In this document: positions 30,356 through 39,532 of the stretch, piece after piece
Position numbering within the stretch: the stretch's first letter is position 1
How the letters are laid out: each line of letters starts with the position of its first letter
Assembly (NCBI RefSeq): GCF_900109915.1
Contig: NZ_FOBU01000002.1
Span: 1,133,170 to 1,197,169 of the forward strand
Reading direction: 5' to 3'
Source: Luteibacter sp. UNCMF331Sha3.1
Lineage (GTDB): Bacteria > Pseudomonadota > Gammaproteobacteria > Xanthomonadales > Rhodanobacteraceae
Length of the DNA: 64,000 bases
Made by a program: the position numbers and the translations under genes
The notes under the pieces: generated by a model
What the model was told of the DNA's origin: nothing
What the model saw: the letters and a program-made list of their open reading frames with translations, nothing else
Databases searched by the model: none

Positions 30356-31051
30356 CTACATTCGGAGCGGCGACACTTCGATCCCTTGCTCGCTATCGAG
30401 GCCGTAGACGGCGAGCGCAACCGCCAGAACGAGATCGTCGTGCGCTCCCTCTCGGGCGCCAAAGGTGGCGTTGCCGACCGCTGTATAGCTCACGCGGAAG
30501 TCGGCAAGCTCACGTCGGAACGCCTTCGCCAGCAGAAGGTTTGGTGACATGAGGAGCCGACCGCTGTGCATCAGTGCCTGTAAACGGCTGACTAACTCGA
30601 GCTTCGGAACGCTGTGGCCGCCATGTCCATTAGGCCCAGGCTGGCCGCCGAAGGTGATGGTGACAGGCTGGATATTGGGGACGCGCTCCTGCTTAAAGAT
30701 GTCGTACACCGCGCGCCCGACGCCCGTGTAGTCGATCCAGACGTCAGGGTCATGCTCGGCAATCGCCCGAAGGGCGAGGAGTCGCTTGAGGCGCTCAGCC
30801 TGCGCCGGATACGACTCCCCGAGGGGTGCCTGCTGAAGTGCGTGGAGTCGGTACACCGGGCGGTCGTCGCGCAGAGTCGCACGGAGCGATGGCAAATACG
30901 CCAGTGGAGCGCCGACGTCGACCTCTCGGCTCGTCTTCTCGATGACCGCGATACTGGTTGGGTCCTTGGACTGGCCAAGGTCGACGCCCACGGTGAGGCG
31001 TCGACGCGTGTGGAGGAACGTTTCAGTCGATATCGTTGCTGCTGCGCTCAT
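30356..31051 (-). CDS. Terminase large subunit, nuclease domain (separate gene)
   Basis: 231 aa. RNase H-like terminase nuclease: LTVGVDLGQSKDPTSIAVIE supplies the first catalytic Asp (about residue 24), DPDVWIDYTGVGRAVYDIF the second, and GAREGAHDDLVLAVALAVYG the last acidic pair. In most phages this domain is fused to the ATPase; here it has its own ATG overlapping the ATPase stop (ATGA). It would cut concatemeric DNA at headful or cos ends. Intact. Confidence 0.8.
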   Translation of the reverse strand: MSAAATISTETFLHTRRRLTVGVDLGQSKDPTSIAVIEKTSREVDVGAPLAYLPSLRATLRDDRPVYRLHALQQAPLGESYPAQAERLKRLLALRAIAEHDPDVWIDYTGVGRAVYDIFKQERVPNIQPVTITFGGQPGPNGHGGHSVPKLELVSRLQALMHSGRLLMSPNLLLAKAFRRELADFRVSYTAVGNATFGAREGAHDDLVLAVALAVYGLDSEQGIEVSPLRM

Positions 31052-31817
31052 GCCCACGGCTCCATGGTCTCGTCAATCATTCCGTCAATCAGCTCCGAGC
31101 TGAAGAAGGATTCCTCGTTGTCCACGAACTCGCACAGGAACTCCTGGCGCACGTACCAGTCGCCCTTTTCGGCGAGTTCTTCTGCGAGAAATTCATCTGT
31201 GATATGCGGGCAGTCGTGGGCAGTCACCCGCGTCTTAACCCACCCAGTGTCGGACTCCCAAGCCTCGTAGAACCAGCCGCGGCGACCCCAAGGGGGGTGG
31301 TCAGGGCGATCAGCTGGCAGTTCGGTGACGCGGCGCGCATGGGGCGAATAGCGGCGTAGATACTGTCGGGCACTCGGCTCGCTTCGTCGATGATAATGGC
31401 GCGAGGCGCGCTGAAGCCGCGGATATTGGCGTCATCGTCACCCGGAAGCGCGACCATCATGGATCCGTTCTCGAGGTGCATCTCCGTCTTTGTAGCGCTC
31501 GTGATCCTCGGTACCCCGGTCAGGTTTTTGTAGACATCGAGCGTCTTCTTCAGGAAGAGCTTGGACTGGCGGAGCGTGGGCGAGATGACGAGGTACAGGC
31601 CGGGCGCGTACACCATGCCGTGAGCACACTTCGCTCCTACAGTGGTTGACTTGCCGCCCTGGCGGCTCACAAGGATCAGCCGCTTCTTCGCCTCGGAGCG
31701 GATTACGTCCTCTTGCCACGCCGCCGGCTCGGTTGGTTTCCCCTCGGCGTCACGTACGCCCTCGCGAAAAACGTGCGCGGGATCTGCGGCACGCCGGAAA
31801 TCGATTGCCGCGCTCAT
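31048..31817 (-). pseudogene. Terminase large subunit, ATPase domain, frame broken at a C6 run
   Basis: The N-terminal frame (from 31,817) has Walker A LVSRQGGKSTTVGAKC and Walker B RAIIIDEASRVPDSIYAAI, then reaches the coupling motif LIALTTP. There the frame breaks at a run of six Cs (31,292-31,297, read as G on the plus strand). A -1 shift (equal to one more C) continues as WGRRGWFYEAWESDTGWVKT through FLCEFVDNEESFFSSELIDG to a stop overlapping the nuclease ATG; the joined product is 256 aa. Without the shift, translation ends after about 20 unrelated residues. Could be a true mutation, a sequencing slip, or programmed frameshifting. Confidence 0.8.
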
Positions 31818-32392
31818 TTCTCCAACTCCTGCACCGCGCGGCTGACGTACGCGTCGACCTCGGCGAGGGTCACGCGCACCATGCCGGCGGGCGCTTGCGT
31901 GCTGTGGCCGTACTCGATGGCTCGAGCATAGGGAAGGTTGTTCATGACGTAGATGTCTTGCACTCCATTTGCATGCTGGATCACCGCGATACCCTGCTGG
32001 ATCGCGCGCTGACCTGATTTATCGACTTCGTCGAAGACGGTTGTGCTCGGCGCGCCCAGTGAGACGGTCCAGTTCGCGCGGAGCCGTCCACCGACGTAAC
32101 CAGCCGGCGCCTTTATGCCCATGCCGTCGTTGAGCCTCCGGCCTGCCTTCAAACGACCAGTCTTGGTGAGGTTCGACGGGTCTTGCCGGAGCGAGCTGTT
32201 GTGCGCGGCGACTTCGGCGTTGTAGTTCCGCGCGGTCGAGTTGATCGCCCACAACTCAGGATTACCCACAGGGCTACGCATCACTACCGACGTGAGGATG
32301 TCCATCGACACTTTGCGCACGACTACGGCGGGGGCGAGCTTCGCCTTTTCGACGAATCGCGCGATGTCAGCAGAGAAGGTGCTGGCCGTCAT
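31814..32392 (-). CDS. HK97 gp10-like head-tail connector/tail completion protein
   Basis: 192 aa from MTASTFSADIARF. The C-terminal third, IYVMNNLPYARAIEYGHSTQ followed by APAGMVRVTLAEVDAY, is the hallmark of the HK97 gp10 family; the middle has SPVGNPELWA and AGYVGGRLRANWTVSLG, also typical. These proteins join heads to tails. Four-base overlaps on both sides (with the small-terminase-like gene and the terminase ATPase gene) show a single translational unit. Confidence 0.8.
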   Translation of the reverse strand: MTASTFSADIARFVEKAKLAPAVVVRKVSMDILTSVVMRSPVGNPELWAINSTARNYNAEVAAHNSSLRQDPSNLTKTGRLKAGRRLNDGMGIKAPAGYVGGRLRANWTVSLGAPSTTVFDEVDKSGQRAIQQGIAVIQHANGVQDIYVMNNLPYARAIEYGHSTQAPAGMVRVTLAEVDAYVSRAVQELEK

Positions 32393-32967
32393 GCTGCCTC
32401 TATCGCCGGGAGCGTCGATTCCATCGGCAGATTGATAGCAGCCTCCGCGGCTTCGATTGCACGGCCGCATGCCGCAATCGCTTGAGGACCGAGAGGGCGG
32501 AGCTCACGCACAAGAGCGGTACGGATCTGGTGCCACATGGGCGACTGAATCAGGTTGATCTGCTGGTTGACAGTGACATTGCCGACGCTGAGCTCACCCA
32601 AGAGCTTGGCGATGCGTTCCGTCACCTTTCCCGCCTCACTAATCGCGGCTCGCTCGCCGGCGAGATCCTTGATGGCAAAGGACATGTCGGCGTTGCGGTA
32701 GAGGATCTGCCTCTGGCGAGTGAAGTTGTCCAGGAGCGACTTGGTTTCAACTTCGCGAACCTGCGCAAGCTCCTCTTCGGAGCGGGCGGAACGCATGCGG
32801 AGCCGACCTAGGAGATCCCCGGGCATGTGCTTCTGCCGATGACGGCCAAGGGCGTCGTCACTGACGCTATGGCGAAGGCCAAGTACGCGCAGGGCGATAC
32901 CGTTGGCTAGGCCAATCTCGATGCTGGCTCGATCGGGATGTTCGCAGATGGAGCATGGCCGGGCCAT
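32389..32967 (-). CDS. Terminase-small-subunit-like DNA-binding protein
   Basis: 192 aa. N-terminus MARPCSICEHPDRASIEIGL has a Cys-x2-Cys-x-His pattern and continues into VLGLRHSVSDDALGRHRQKH, a helix-turn-helix-like segment typical of phage small terminase-like or related DNA-binding proteins. The rest is helical. It lies between the tape measure and gp10 genes and overlaps both (TGATG and ATGA). A role as the DNA-recognition subunit for the nearby terminase is the simplest reading but not proven. Confidence 0.6.
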   Translation of the reverse strand: MARPCSICEHPDRASIEIGLANGIALRVLGLRHSVSDDALGRHRQKHMPGDLLGRLRMRSARSEEELAQVREVETKSLLDNFTRQRQILYRNADMSFAIKDLAGERAAISEAGKVTERIAKLLGELSVGNVTVNQQINLIQSPMWHQIRTALVRELRPLGPQAIAACGRAIEAAEAAINLPMESTLPAIEAA

Positions 32968-35438
32968 CAGCGACGATTCCTGTCGCTGTAGATCTGGCCA
33001 CCCGGACGGAGCGCCTTGGCGATCTCCTGGCTCGCGGCGTTTGCCATCGCCTGACCGAACTGCTTTGCGAATGCTTGGTCACCGCCAGAGGTCTGCACGC
33101 TCGACGCGCCGTCGCTGTTGACCGTCACGCTGACGTTCACCACTGTGCCGTCGTTGGACCCCGCAGTGCCACCGCCATTCACGGCTACGCCGAGCTTTCC
33201 GTTACTGCCTCGCGAAAGCGGCATGATGGCTTCCGGTCCCGCCTCGCCCATGAGACCGGCACCCTTCGCGAAAGCGAACATCGTGGGCTGGCTGACGATC
33301 TGACCGCTGTACGAGGAGAGGCTCGGCGAATTGAAGACGCCGCCCTTTGCGAAGCCGCTGAAGCCGCCGTCAAAGATACTGGCCATCGATCCGCCCATGG
33401 CCCCGGAACCGGTCGCGGCACCGCCACCAAAGATCGCCATCAATGCTTGCGAGGCAGCGATACGGATCTCCATGCGAGCGAGGTCCTTCAGGATCGAAGA
33501 CGCCAAGCTCTTGAAGCTGGCCTTCCCATTGACGGCGAAGTCAGCGAGCGCATCGCCCATGCTTTCGTAGCTGTTGATGAAGAAGTCGTGCGTCATGCCG
33601 GCCACGTTGCGGCCATCGTCGAGGGTGTCGGCATACGCGCTTCGCGCGCCGTTGTGCCAGTTCTCGCGGGCGAGATCGACCTCGCGGAAGCCGTTCACTT
33701 CGACAGCGATACGCTGCTGCGTGTAGCTGTCGAGCGCAGCCAATTCGTTCGCGTACATCTCGCGCGTGTCGTTGTCGGTCGACCGGTTCATGTCGTGGAC
33801 GAGCGCGATGCGTTTCCGAGCGGCGTCCGCGTAGATCTGGTTCAGCTGTGCTTGCCGAGCGATCTCCATGCTGCCGAGGCCGTAGGACTGCACCTGGAGA
33901 TCGATATCGGCGCGGCGCGCAGAGATGAGGTCGGCAAGGCCGCTCTCGTACACCTCGATAGCGGCAGCGGCGCGGGTGCGCTGGTCGAAGAGCTTGCCCT
34001 CGGCGGCGATCTCCGCCTCGATCTGGGCGCGATCCTGCGTGTAGTAGTCCGGGTCGGCTTTTTCACGCTTGGGCTTCGGGTCTTTGTACTTGGACGCGAT
34101 GCCGGCGACGATGGTCTGCTCGTTAGCCTGAATCTGTGCGGCGAGTTTGATGTCGCCAGCGGCGAAGGCTTTCGCGACGAGGTCGTTGGCTTTCGTATGC
34201 GCAGCGGCAATCTCGGTCGCGCGCTTCTGTTCGATGGTCGCGAATCCTGAGGCCTCCTGATCGAAGGCGATCGCGGCACTGGCCAGCTGCTTCTTTCCTC
34301 CATCGAGGTACGCTGCTCGCAATTCTTGCTGCTCCTGACGTGTGAGATCGGCGAGCTGCTTCCGCATGTTGGCGATCGCGCTCTGCTTCGACCGGTCAGA
34401 GAGGTCGGGCGATGAGAACGACTGGAGATTGTTGATCTTCTCGCCGAGCGCCTGGATCTGCTGGGCGATCGTGGTCTGCCGGCCGGCCCCGCCGATCATG
34501 GCGTCCCAGGCGCCGAGAGCGCCGTCCTTCACCTTGATCCAGCCGCGCTCGAGATTGGAGAGGCTACCCTCGACCGCGTTGGCGCGCTCCACGGCGACCT
34601 GCGAGTAGGTACGAATCGCGAGGGTTGCCGCATCTTGCGTGCGGCCCTGGTCTTCCAGTGCAGAGATCTGGCTGTAGATCGAAGCGGTCAGGAAGTGGTA
34701 CTTGGAGTCGAGCTCCGTGATCGCCTTCGTCGGTGCATCCGCGAGCTTCGCGAACTGCTGCACGGTCTCGTCAACCGCCTGTCCCGACGTTCTCGCCAGC
34801 GCGACCGACGCGATGCCGACTTCGGCGATCTGATTCGCAGTGAATTTTCCGGACTGCGTGATCTCGGCCAGAGCCGCGGCGGCGGCACGCTGCGTGCCGG
34901 CGACCTGGCTGAGGCCGCGCGCCATGTCCTGAAGGTATTCCGTCGTCACGCCGGCGTAGTTGCCCGTCGCGATGATGGAGCGGCTGAGCGCCTCGTTTTC
35001 TTCCGCTCCCTGCACCCATGCGGCCCCCAGCGTCGCGATGGCGGCGCCTGCAATCGTTGCAGGGTTCACGAGGCCGACGATGTAGCCAGCGGTTGCCTTC
35101 AGGGCAGGTGCGATGCCGCCGAACTGGTCCTTCAGCTGCCCGCCTTGCTGGATAAGGACAGTCAGCGGCGCTTGGCCTGCAGCGAGGCCGGTGACGATGT
35201 CGGTCAGCTGCGGACCGATCATCCGTGTCGCGTTTGCGATCTCCTTCGAGGACTTCGCGGCCACGGACGCTTTGGCGGCGTATCCGCCAAGGGCGTCAGC
35301 TGTGCGGTCCGTGGAGGCGCCTAGCGCCCCTGCGGACTTCTCGGCGCGCTTTGCCGCTGCGTCCAGCTTGTCGAGTTGTGCGGCGCCCTCGGTGGCGCCC
35401 TGCGTGGTGACTCGCACGCCTAGGCTGGCGATATCCAT
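32967..35438 (-). CDS. Phage tail tape measure protein
   Basis: 823 aa. The N-terminus (IASLGVRVTTQGATEGAAQL, LDKLDAAAKRAEKSAGALGA) and the diagnostic block QLTDIVTGLAAGQAPLTVLI, QQGGQLKDQFGG are those of lambda GpH-type tape measure proteins of siphophage tails. A long helical rod follows, with hydrophobic patches (residues about 115-140), ending in Gly-rich GGGAATGSGAMGGSMASIF and FAKGAGLMGEAGPEAIMPLS. The protein would set tail length, yet no other tail gene is present. It begins directly after the stop of a 52-aa gene. Confidence 0.9.
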   Translation of the reverse strand: MDIASLGVRVTTQGATEGAAQLDKLDAAAKRAEKSAGALGASTDRTADALGGYAAKASVAAKSSKEIANATRMIGPQLTDIVTGLAAGQAPLTVLIQQGGQLKDQFGGIAPALKATAGYIVGLVNPATIAGAAIATLGAAWVQGAEENEALSRSIIATGNYAGVTTEYLQDMARGLSQVAGTQRAAAAALAEITQSGKFTANQIAEVGIASVALARTSGQAVDETVQQFAKLADAPTKAITELDSKYHFLTASIYSQISALEDQGRTQDAATLAIRTYSQVAVERANAVEGSLSNLERGWIKVKDGALGAWDAMIGGAGRQTTIAQQIQALGEKINNLQSFSSPDLSDRSKQSAIANMRKQLADLTRQEQQELRAAYLDGGKKQLASAAIAFDQEASGFATIEQKRATEIAAAHTKANDLVAKAFAAGDIKLAAQIQANEQTIVAGIASKYKDPKPKREKADPDYYTQDRAQIEAEIAAEGKLFDQRTRAAAAIEVYESGLADLISARRADIDLQVQSYGLGSMEIARQAQLNQIYADAARKRIALVHDMNRSTDNDTREMYANELAALDSYTQQRIAVEVNGFREVDLARENWHNGARSAYADTLDDGRNVAGMTHDFFINSYESMGDALADFAVNGKASFKSLASSILKDLARMEIRIAASQALMAIFGGGAATGSGAMGGSMASIFDGGFSGFAKGGVFNSPSLSSYSGQIVSQPTMFAFAKGAGLMGEAGPEAIMPLSRGSNGKLGVAVNGGGTAGSNDGTVVNVSVTVNSDGASSVQTSGGDQAFAKQFGQAMANAASQEIAKALRPGGQIYSDRNRR

Positions 35439-35597
35439 TTAGGCGGCCTGCTTCCCATTGTGCGCGTCGCGCGTGGTGGCGATGAGGAGCTCGGTGGAAA
35501 ATGCGCAGATGCGCTCGGGCGGGAGGCCCTTGCAGCGCAGGGCCAGCTCTTCGTTGATCAGGCGGTGGCCGTGACGGGAGAAGCGTACGGTGTTCAT
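35439..35597 (-). CDS. 52-aa phage protein upstream of the tape measure gene
   Basis: Reads MNTVRFSRHGHRLINEELAL and continues RCKGLPPERICAFSTELLIA to a TAA that abuts the tape measure ATG. Its own ATG overlaps the TAA of the preceding gene (TAATG). The position, just before the tape measure gene, is where phages place tail-assembly chaperones, but sequence similarity to those cannot be claimed. Confidence 0.6.
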   Translation of the reverse strand: MNTVRFSRHGHRLINEELALRCKGLPPERICAFSTELLIATTRDAHNGKQAA

Positions 35598-36379
35598 TAC
35601 GCGGCGCTCCGCTGCTTCTCGATCTGGATTTGACGCTTCATGTCCTCGATCTGGCCTTGGTCGTAGCCGAAAGCCTTGGCGGCCTTCTCACGCCCCGCGC
35701 TCACAAGCGCTTTGAGTGCGCCCTCACCCATGGCCGTGGTGCGCAGGGTGATCGACGACAGGTGGGACATAGCTCGGCGTCCCCATTCGACCTGCGAGCG
35801 ACCGGCCTCGATGGCAAAGGCCTCGGTCGGGTTCTCGATGCGGCGGCCGCGGTTCCATGACTCCCTCACGACACGGATTTCGTGATCGAGCTGGGCATAC
35901 GGGGAGCGGAGAAGGGCGATCTCGAGGCGCTGATGCTCGGGACCGCTGTTCATCGCGTCGAGGAGCTTGTGGCGGCCATCCATATCCAGGCTGCGCCAGT
36001 AGTCGCGCAGCTCGCGATCGATGATTGCCTCGGCTGCGGCCTCGCGGTGCAGCTCGGGTACCCGCAGGAGCTCGGCCTCGCGCTTGTCCAGACTGCCCGA
36101 GTAGCTGTCCAGCGCTTCCAGCGTGGCTGCGACCTGGTCAAGCGTGCGCTCGCGGTGGGGGCGCAGTTGGGCGTCCTTGCCCTGGCCCGTGAGGTGGGGG
36201 TCGGCCTGCACCTGCTGAGTCTTCGCGTGCAGGTCGTTGACGGCATCGAGTGCGACGGCAAAGCGAATCGCCGGTTCGCCGGCGAGGTCGGTGTCGGACA
36301 GTGCCGGAAGGTGGAAGGGGGTACCGGCGGCGACGTGCTGCACGCCGTGCTCGGTCTTGTTGGATTGGTCGAGGGACAT
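35597..36379 (-). CDS. First gene of the structural operon, unknown helical protein
   Basis: 260 aa from MSLDQSNKTEHGVQ. Almost all helical and charged (AIRFAVALDAVNDLHAKTQQ, AEAIIDRELRDYWRSLDMDG, KALVSAGREKAAKAFGYDQG), without membrane segments. An upstream ATG at 36,433 would add 18 residues. I recognise no family; scaffold, pilot or host-takeover roles are all open. It heads the overlapping gene chain that runs to the terminase nuclease. Confidence 0.55.
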   Translation of the reverse strand: MSLDQSNKTEHGVQHVAAGTPFHLPALSDTDLAGEPAIRFAVALDAVNDLHAKTQQVQADPHLTGQGKDAQLRPHRERTLDQVAATLEALDSYSGSLDKREAELLRVPELHREAAAEAIIDRELRDYWRSLDMDGRHKLLDAMNSGPEHQRLEIALLRSPYAQLDHEIRVVRESWNRGRRIENPTEAFAIEAGRSQVEWGRRAMSHLSSITLRTTAMGEGALKALVSAGREKAAKAFGYDQGQIEDMKRQIQIEKQRSAA

Positions 36380-36731
36380 CGTTGGATCCTGTGAGTGGCT
36401 TCGCGCCGTTAGCGCGGGAGTGTGTCGCGACATGCCTATGATGAGCAGTTTGATGGGCGGTCATTCGTTGTAAAGACCTCTGCCTTGGCGCAGAACGCGT
36501 GCAGGAGATATTTGGCGGAGAAAGGCTCCGCCGAAGTGGTAAGGAATGGCGCGTGAGTGAGCCGCACGTGCCGCGCTAGCTGATCCACGACCCCCTTGCG
36601 CCGCCCATCGACTGCGGGAGTGCGGGAGTCATGCGGTAGTTGCTGCGGTGGTTGCTCTACCCGCGTATCCCGCGCCCCCGGGTGCGGCGGTAGTCGCACA
36701 GGGGGTATGGGGGATATTTACCGCCGCACTT
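36380..36731. other. Intergenic region with repeated TGCGG(G/T)(A/T)G motifs; candidate origin or control region
   Basis: About 350 bp without a convincing gene, between the primase-helicase gene and the structural operon. On the plus strand TGCGGGAG occurs at 36,613 and 36,621, TGCGGTAG at 36,632, TGCGGTGG at 36,644, and a TGCGGCGGTAGT variant near 36,683. A perfect hairpin GGCGGAG-AAAGG-CTCCGCC is at 36,514-36,532. Close spacing of short direct repeats beside a P4-type primase gene resembles iteron origins; it may also be the promoter region of the structural operon. Confidence 0.4.
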
Positions 36732-38720
36732 TTACGCTGCGATATCGGCCGCACGTTGCGGCAGTTCCCATCGCGTTCCGGTGTGGCGATCCGGCTTTTT
36801 GAACTCGGCCCTGATGATGCGACCGTCGCGTGACAGCTTCACCAGCGCGGCCTGGACGCGGCGCTTGCCGTCATGGTTCCGGTATTGCGGCCCGAGCTCC
36901 GGCAAGCTCGCGAGGACGTGCCACGCAGTCGACGGACCTGCGGTAGCTGCGGTCACAGTAAGTCCCGCGTTGATGGCGTGCACCAGAACACCGTAAACCG
37001 CATCGGCATCCGCCGCAGCGATGAGCGCTTCAGCAGATTCCCGCGAACCTCCGCCATCCGCCGGTACGAGCACGCCATTGCGCGCCTGCTGGAGCAGGAT
37101 CGGCTGGGCCTTCGCGGCGAGGTTCGACTTCTCGTGGCGCAGTTCCATCGGCCCGTTGTCATCCTTCACGAGGGCAAGTCGGCTACGCGCGGAGTTGTGC
37201 CACGCTGCCGTGCCCAAGTACGAGTTGCCCTGAGCGCCATTCTTCGCACTGGCCTTGTCGACGTGCGCAAGAAGCACGAGGCCGGCATCGTTGCGCATGG
37301 CGATCGCCTTCAGCCGCCGGAGGAATGCCTTCACCTGCATAGGATCGTTTGCATTGCCGCCGAAGCTCTCGGACGCGTTATCGATGATGGTGAGGTCTGC
37401 GCCTTGGACGGCCTCGCTGACAACGCCAAGGAGTGGGGTCTCGCGCATCGTTACGACTCCGCCGGCGCCGTGCGGCACCATCAGCTCGGGAGCGATGTCG
37501 GTGCCATCGAAGATACGCAGGTTGGCGCGGACCTCGTCAGCGGGGAGGGAGTACTCATCGATGATTGCGCGGAGGCGAAAGAGGATGATCGGCGCGTCAT
37601 CCTCGAGGCTTACGAAGACCGCACGACCCTGCTCGATAGCGAAGGGGCCCCAGCCACGTCCCGCCGCGACATGCGCGCAGATCACGAGGGCGAGCATCGT
37701 CTTCCCGAGCCCCCCGTGCCCGCCAAGCAAGGTAACGACGCGCCGCGGAATGAGCGGCTCGATAACGAATCCCGGCGGACTGAGCGATGCGGTGAGGAGC
37801 GCGGAGAGGTCGATCTCCTTGAGACTCGGCATGTCGTCATTCGCGGCGATCGCTGGCATGGCCGACGCCGAGCTCATGGGATTCACCCACCCAGCGGCCT
37901 GCGCTGCGGCGAAGACCGCACGAAAGCTGGTCTGTGAGCCGTCCAGCGTGTCCCAGGTGCGCGCGTCGGCAGGGCGCCACTTGTCGGACGTCTGGGACCA
38001 GCTGATCCAGAGCTCGCGCCCCACGTCACCCAAGCTACGGAGGCGCTGACCATTCTCGATCCAGACCTGACGATCATCCGCTCGAATCGACGCGAGAGCG
38101 CTTCGAAGCTCCGCAACCTGCTGAGGGGTTACCGCTTCGCCTCGCGTCACCGAGACCGATGGTTGCGATGCATGCGCGCGGTGGATGGGACGCAGCACGA
38201 GCTCGACGTGGTCGGCCAAGCACGTCGGCTCGCCGAGACCAGCGCCCTCGCCGGTGACAGTGAAGAATCGACCGCGCGAGTACGCCTCGATGCCGGAGCC
38301 ATTGCTGCCTGCAGGCGCAAATTCCTTCCCATAACCGATCGCGTGAATCCCCCTGCCTGACGGACTTGCCTCCACATACCCGGGCAGGTCCTCGGCGAGC
38401 AGCTGCAGCGCCGGGCGGTTCGGGACGTCATCGAAGTCGATCCCTTGCCAGTAGTTGCCGGTACCATCCGCCCCCAGCGCGAAACCAAGGCCGGTGTATC
38501 CGCCGGCGGCGAGCACAGCCACGGCGTCATCGAAGGTCGCTAGGCTGTTCGTGTCGACCGCAGTGTCGAGTTGGCCGTGACGATGCACGCCAGTCGTGTA
38601 AAAGGGCACTTTCCTCGACTTCGAGTCGCTTGGCTCCTCTCTCCAGAGCAGCCACCGGCGCGCGGCGCGCATGGACTCGGGCAGTTCGTCGAATGATGCT
38701 GCCATCGTCGCCACCGTCAC
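36732..38720 (-). CDS. Phage/satellite primase-helicase (AEP-like N-terminus plus RepA-like ATPase)
   Basis: 662 aa. Residues about 20-190 resemble the primase/polymerase domain of P4-like replication proteins: RRWLLWREEPSDSKSRKVPF, TGLGFALGADGTGNYWQGID, FDDVPNRPALQLLAEDLPGY, then SPSGRGIHAIGYGKEFA with the usual SGRGxH. Residues about 310-560 are a RecA-fold hexameric helicase (RepA/AAA_25): Walker A VVTLLGGHGGLGKTMLALVI, Walker B ADLTIIDNASESFGG, VLLAHVDKAS. The C-terminus is a winged-helix-like tail. Such proteins start replication of the excised element. It overlaps the upstream 158-aa gene by four bases. Confidence 0.82.
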   Translation of the reverse strand: MTVATMAASFDELPESMRAARRWLLWREEPSDSKSRKVPFYTTGVHRHGQLDTAVDTNSLATFDDAVAVLAAGGYTGLGFALGADGTGNYWQGIDFDDVPNRPALQLLAEDLPGYVEASPSGRGIHAIGYGKEFAPAGSNGSGIEAYSRGRFFTVTGEGAGLGEPTCLADHVELVLRPIHRAHASQPSVSVTRGEAVTPQQVAELRSALASIRADDRQVWIENGQRLRSLGDVGRELWISWSQTSDKWRPADARTWDTLDGSQTSFRAVFAAAQAAGWVNPMSSASAMPAIAANDDMPSLKEIDLSALLTASLSPPGFVIEPLIPRRVVTLLGGHGGLGKTMLALVICAHVAAGRGWGPFAIEQGRAVFVSLEDDAPIILFRLRAIIDEYSLPADEVRANLRIFDGTDIAPELMVPHGAGGVVTMRETPLLGVVSEAVQGADLTIIDNASESFGGNANDPMQVKAFLRRLKAIAMRNDAGLVLLAHVDKASAKNGAQGNSYLGTAAWHNSARSRLALVKDDNGPMELRHEKSNLAAKAQPILLQQARNGVLVPADGGGSRESAEALIAAADADAVYGVLVHAINAGLTVTAATAGPSTAWHVLASLPELGPQYRNHDGKRRVQAALVKLSRDGRIIRAEFKKPDRHTGTRWELPQRAADIAA

Positions 38721-39193
38721 GCGCGGATCTCGCGAGCCAGGGTTTCCGCTAGGCTTGCCGCCTTGCGCGTTGCGATGAGCGCCTCATTCAAGTCCAGCAC
38801 GAGAGCAGGCGAGTGAGTTTCGTCGAGCGTGTGCAGCGATAACAGCTCGGACGCAAGGCCGGTCGTAGTCTGGATCCGGCGTACGTCGTCGCGGAAGCTG
38901 CTGAGGTGCGCGGCGAGCCTCGGTCGCGCCTTTCGCTTCACGGCACGTTTGCGCTTCGGCTTCGGCGCAAGTACGGCATCGATCGCGTGGAGCATATAGG
39001 TGGCGTAGCAGATCTCGCGCCAATCGGTTTCGGTTCGCAGCTTCTGCGAAGCGATAGCGCGGTGTTTCCGGAGTTCCATTCGCCCGGTCGCCGTTTCCGC
39101 CATGGTGGCGAGCAGTTGCGGGCTGTTCACGACGGCTTGGCGGGACGCGTGCGTGACGTCGTCCTGATCGGGGCCGAGCGGCGGGATATCCAT
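38717..39193 (-). CDS. Phage-element protein between excisionase and primase
   Basis: 158 aa from MDIPPLGPDQDDVTHASRQA. Helical, with a strongly basic middle (LAPKPKRKRAVKRKARPRLA) that could bind DNA or RNA. It overlaps the excisionase stop (TGATG) and the primase start (ATGA), so all three are translated as a unit. No family recognised. Confidence 0.6.
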   Translation of the reverse strand: MDIPPLGPDQDDVTHASRQAVVNSPQLLATMAETATGRMELRKHRAIASQKLRTETDWREICYATYMLHAIDAVLAPKPKRKRAVKRKARPRLAAHLSSFRDDVRRIQTTTGLASELLSLHTLDETHSPALVLDLNEALIATRKAASLAETLAREIRA

Positions 39194-39402
39194 CACGCGG
39201 CCTCCTTCGCTGCGGATTCGATTACGCGCTGACACTCGGCTTCGGTAATCAGCGTGCGTCGGCCAAGCTTGATGCGCTTGACCATCCCATCGGCCATGAG
39301 TTGAAACAGGTACGCACGACTGACGCCGATTCGGCGCGCGGCATCTCCGACGCTATGTGCGAGAGGGGGAAGCGGCTCAGTATCGCTTGCTTCGTTCGTC
39401 AT
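39193..39402 (-). CDS. Excisionase-type helix-turn-helix protein
   Basis: 69 aa from MTNEASDTEPLPPLAHSVGD. The core AARRIGVSRAYLFQLMADGM, VKRIKLGRRTLITEAECQRV is a MerR-like excisionase/DNA-binding (HTH_17) domain with the usual LGRRTLI wing. It may direct excision or regulate the replication operon it heads. The start nearest the conserved domain was chosen; longer in-frame starts would run back over an upstream terminator. Confidence 0.75.
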   Translation of the reverse strand: MTNEASDTEPLPPLAHSVGDAARRIGVSRAYLFQLMADGMVKRIKLGRRTLITEAECQRVIESAAKEAA

Positions 39403-39427
39403 AGTGGCTCCAGCACGGGTTCTGCGC

Positions 39428-39463
39428 ATAAAAAAAGCCGCTCCGTTGAGTACGTGAGCGACT
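39428..39463 (-). terminator. Rho-independent terminator upstream of the excisionase
   Basis: Read on the minus strand: stem AGTCGCTC / GAGCGGCT with one G-T pair, followed by at least seven Ts. It would end transcripts from the 88-aa gene and separate it from the excisionase operon. Confidence 0.65.
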
Positions 39464-39532
39464 CTGCTTTCCACCGGGCGAGTGCACCGGATGATGAAAT
39501 TCTTGCGCACGTAGCAACGTTGTCAAGGTCTA

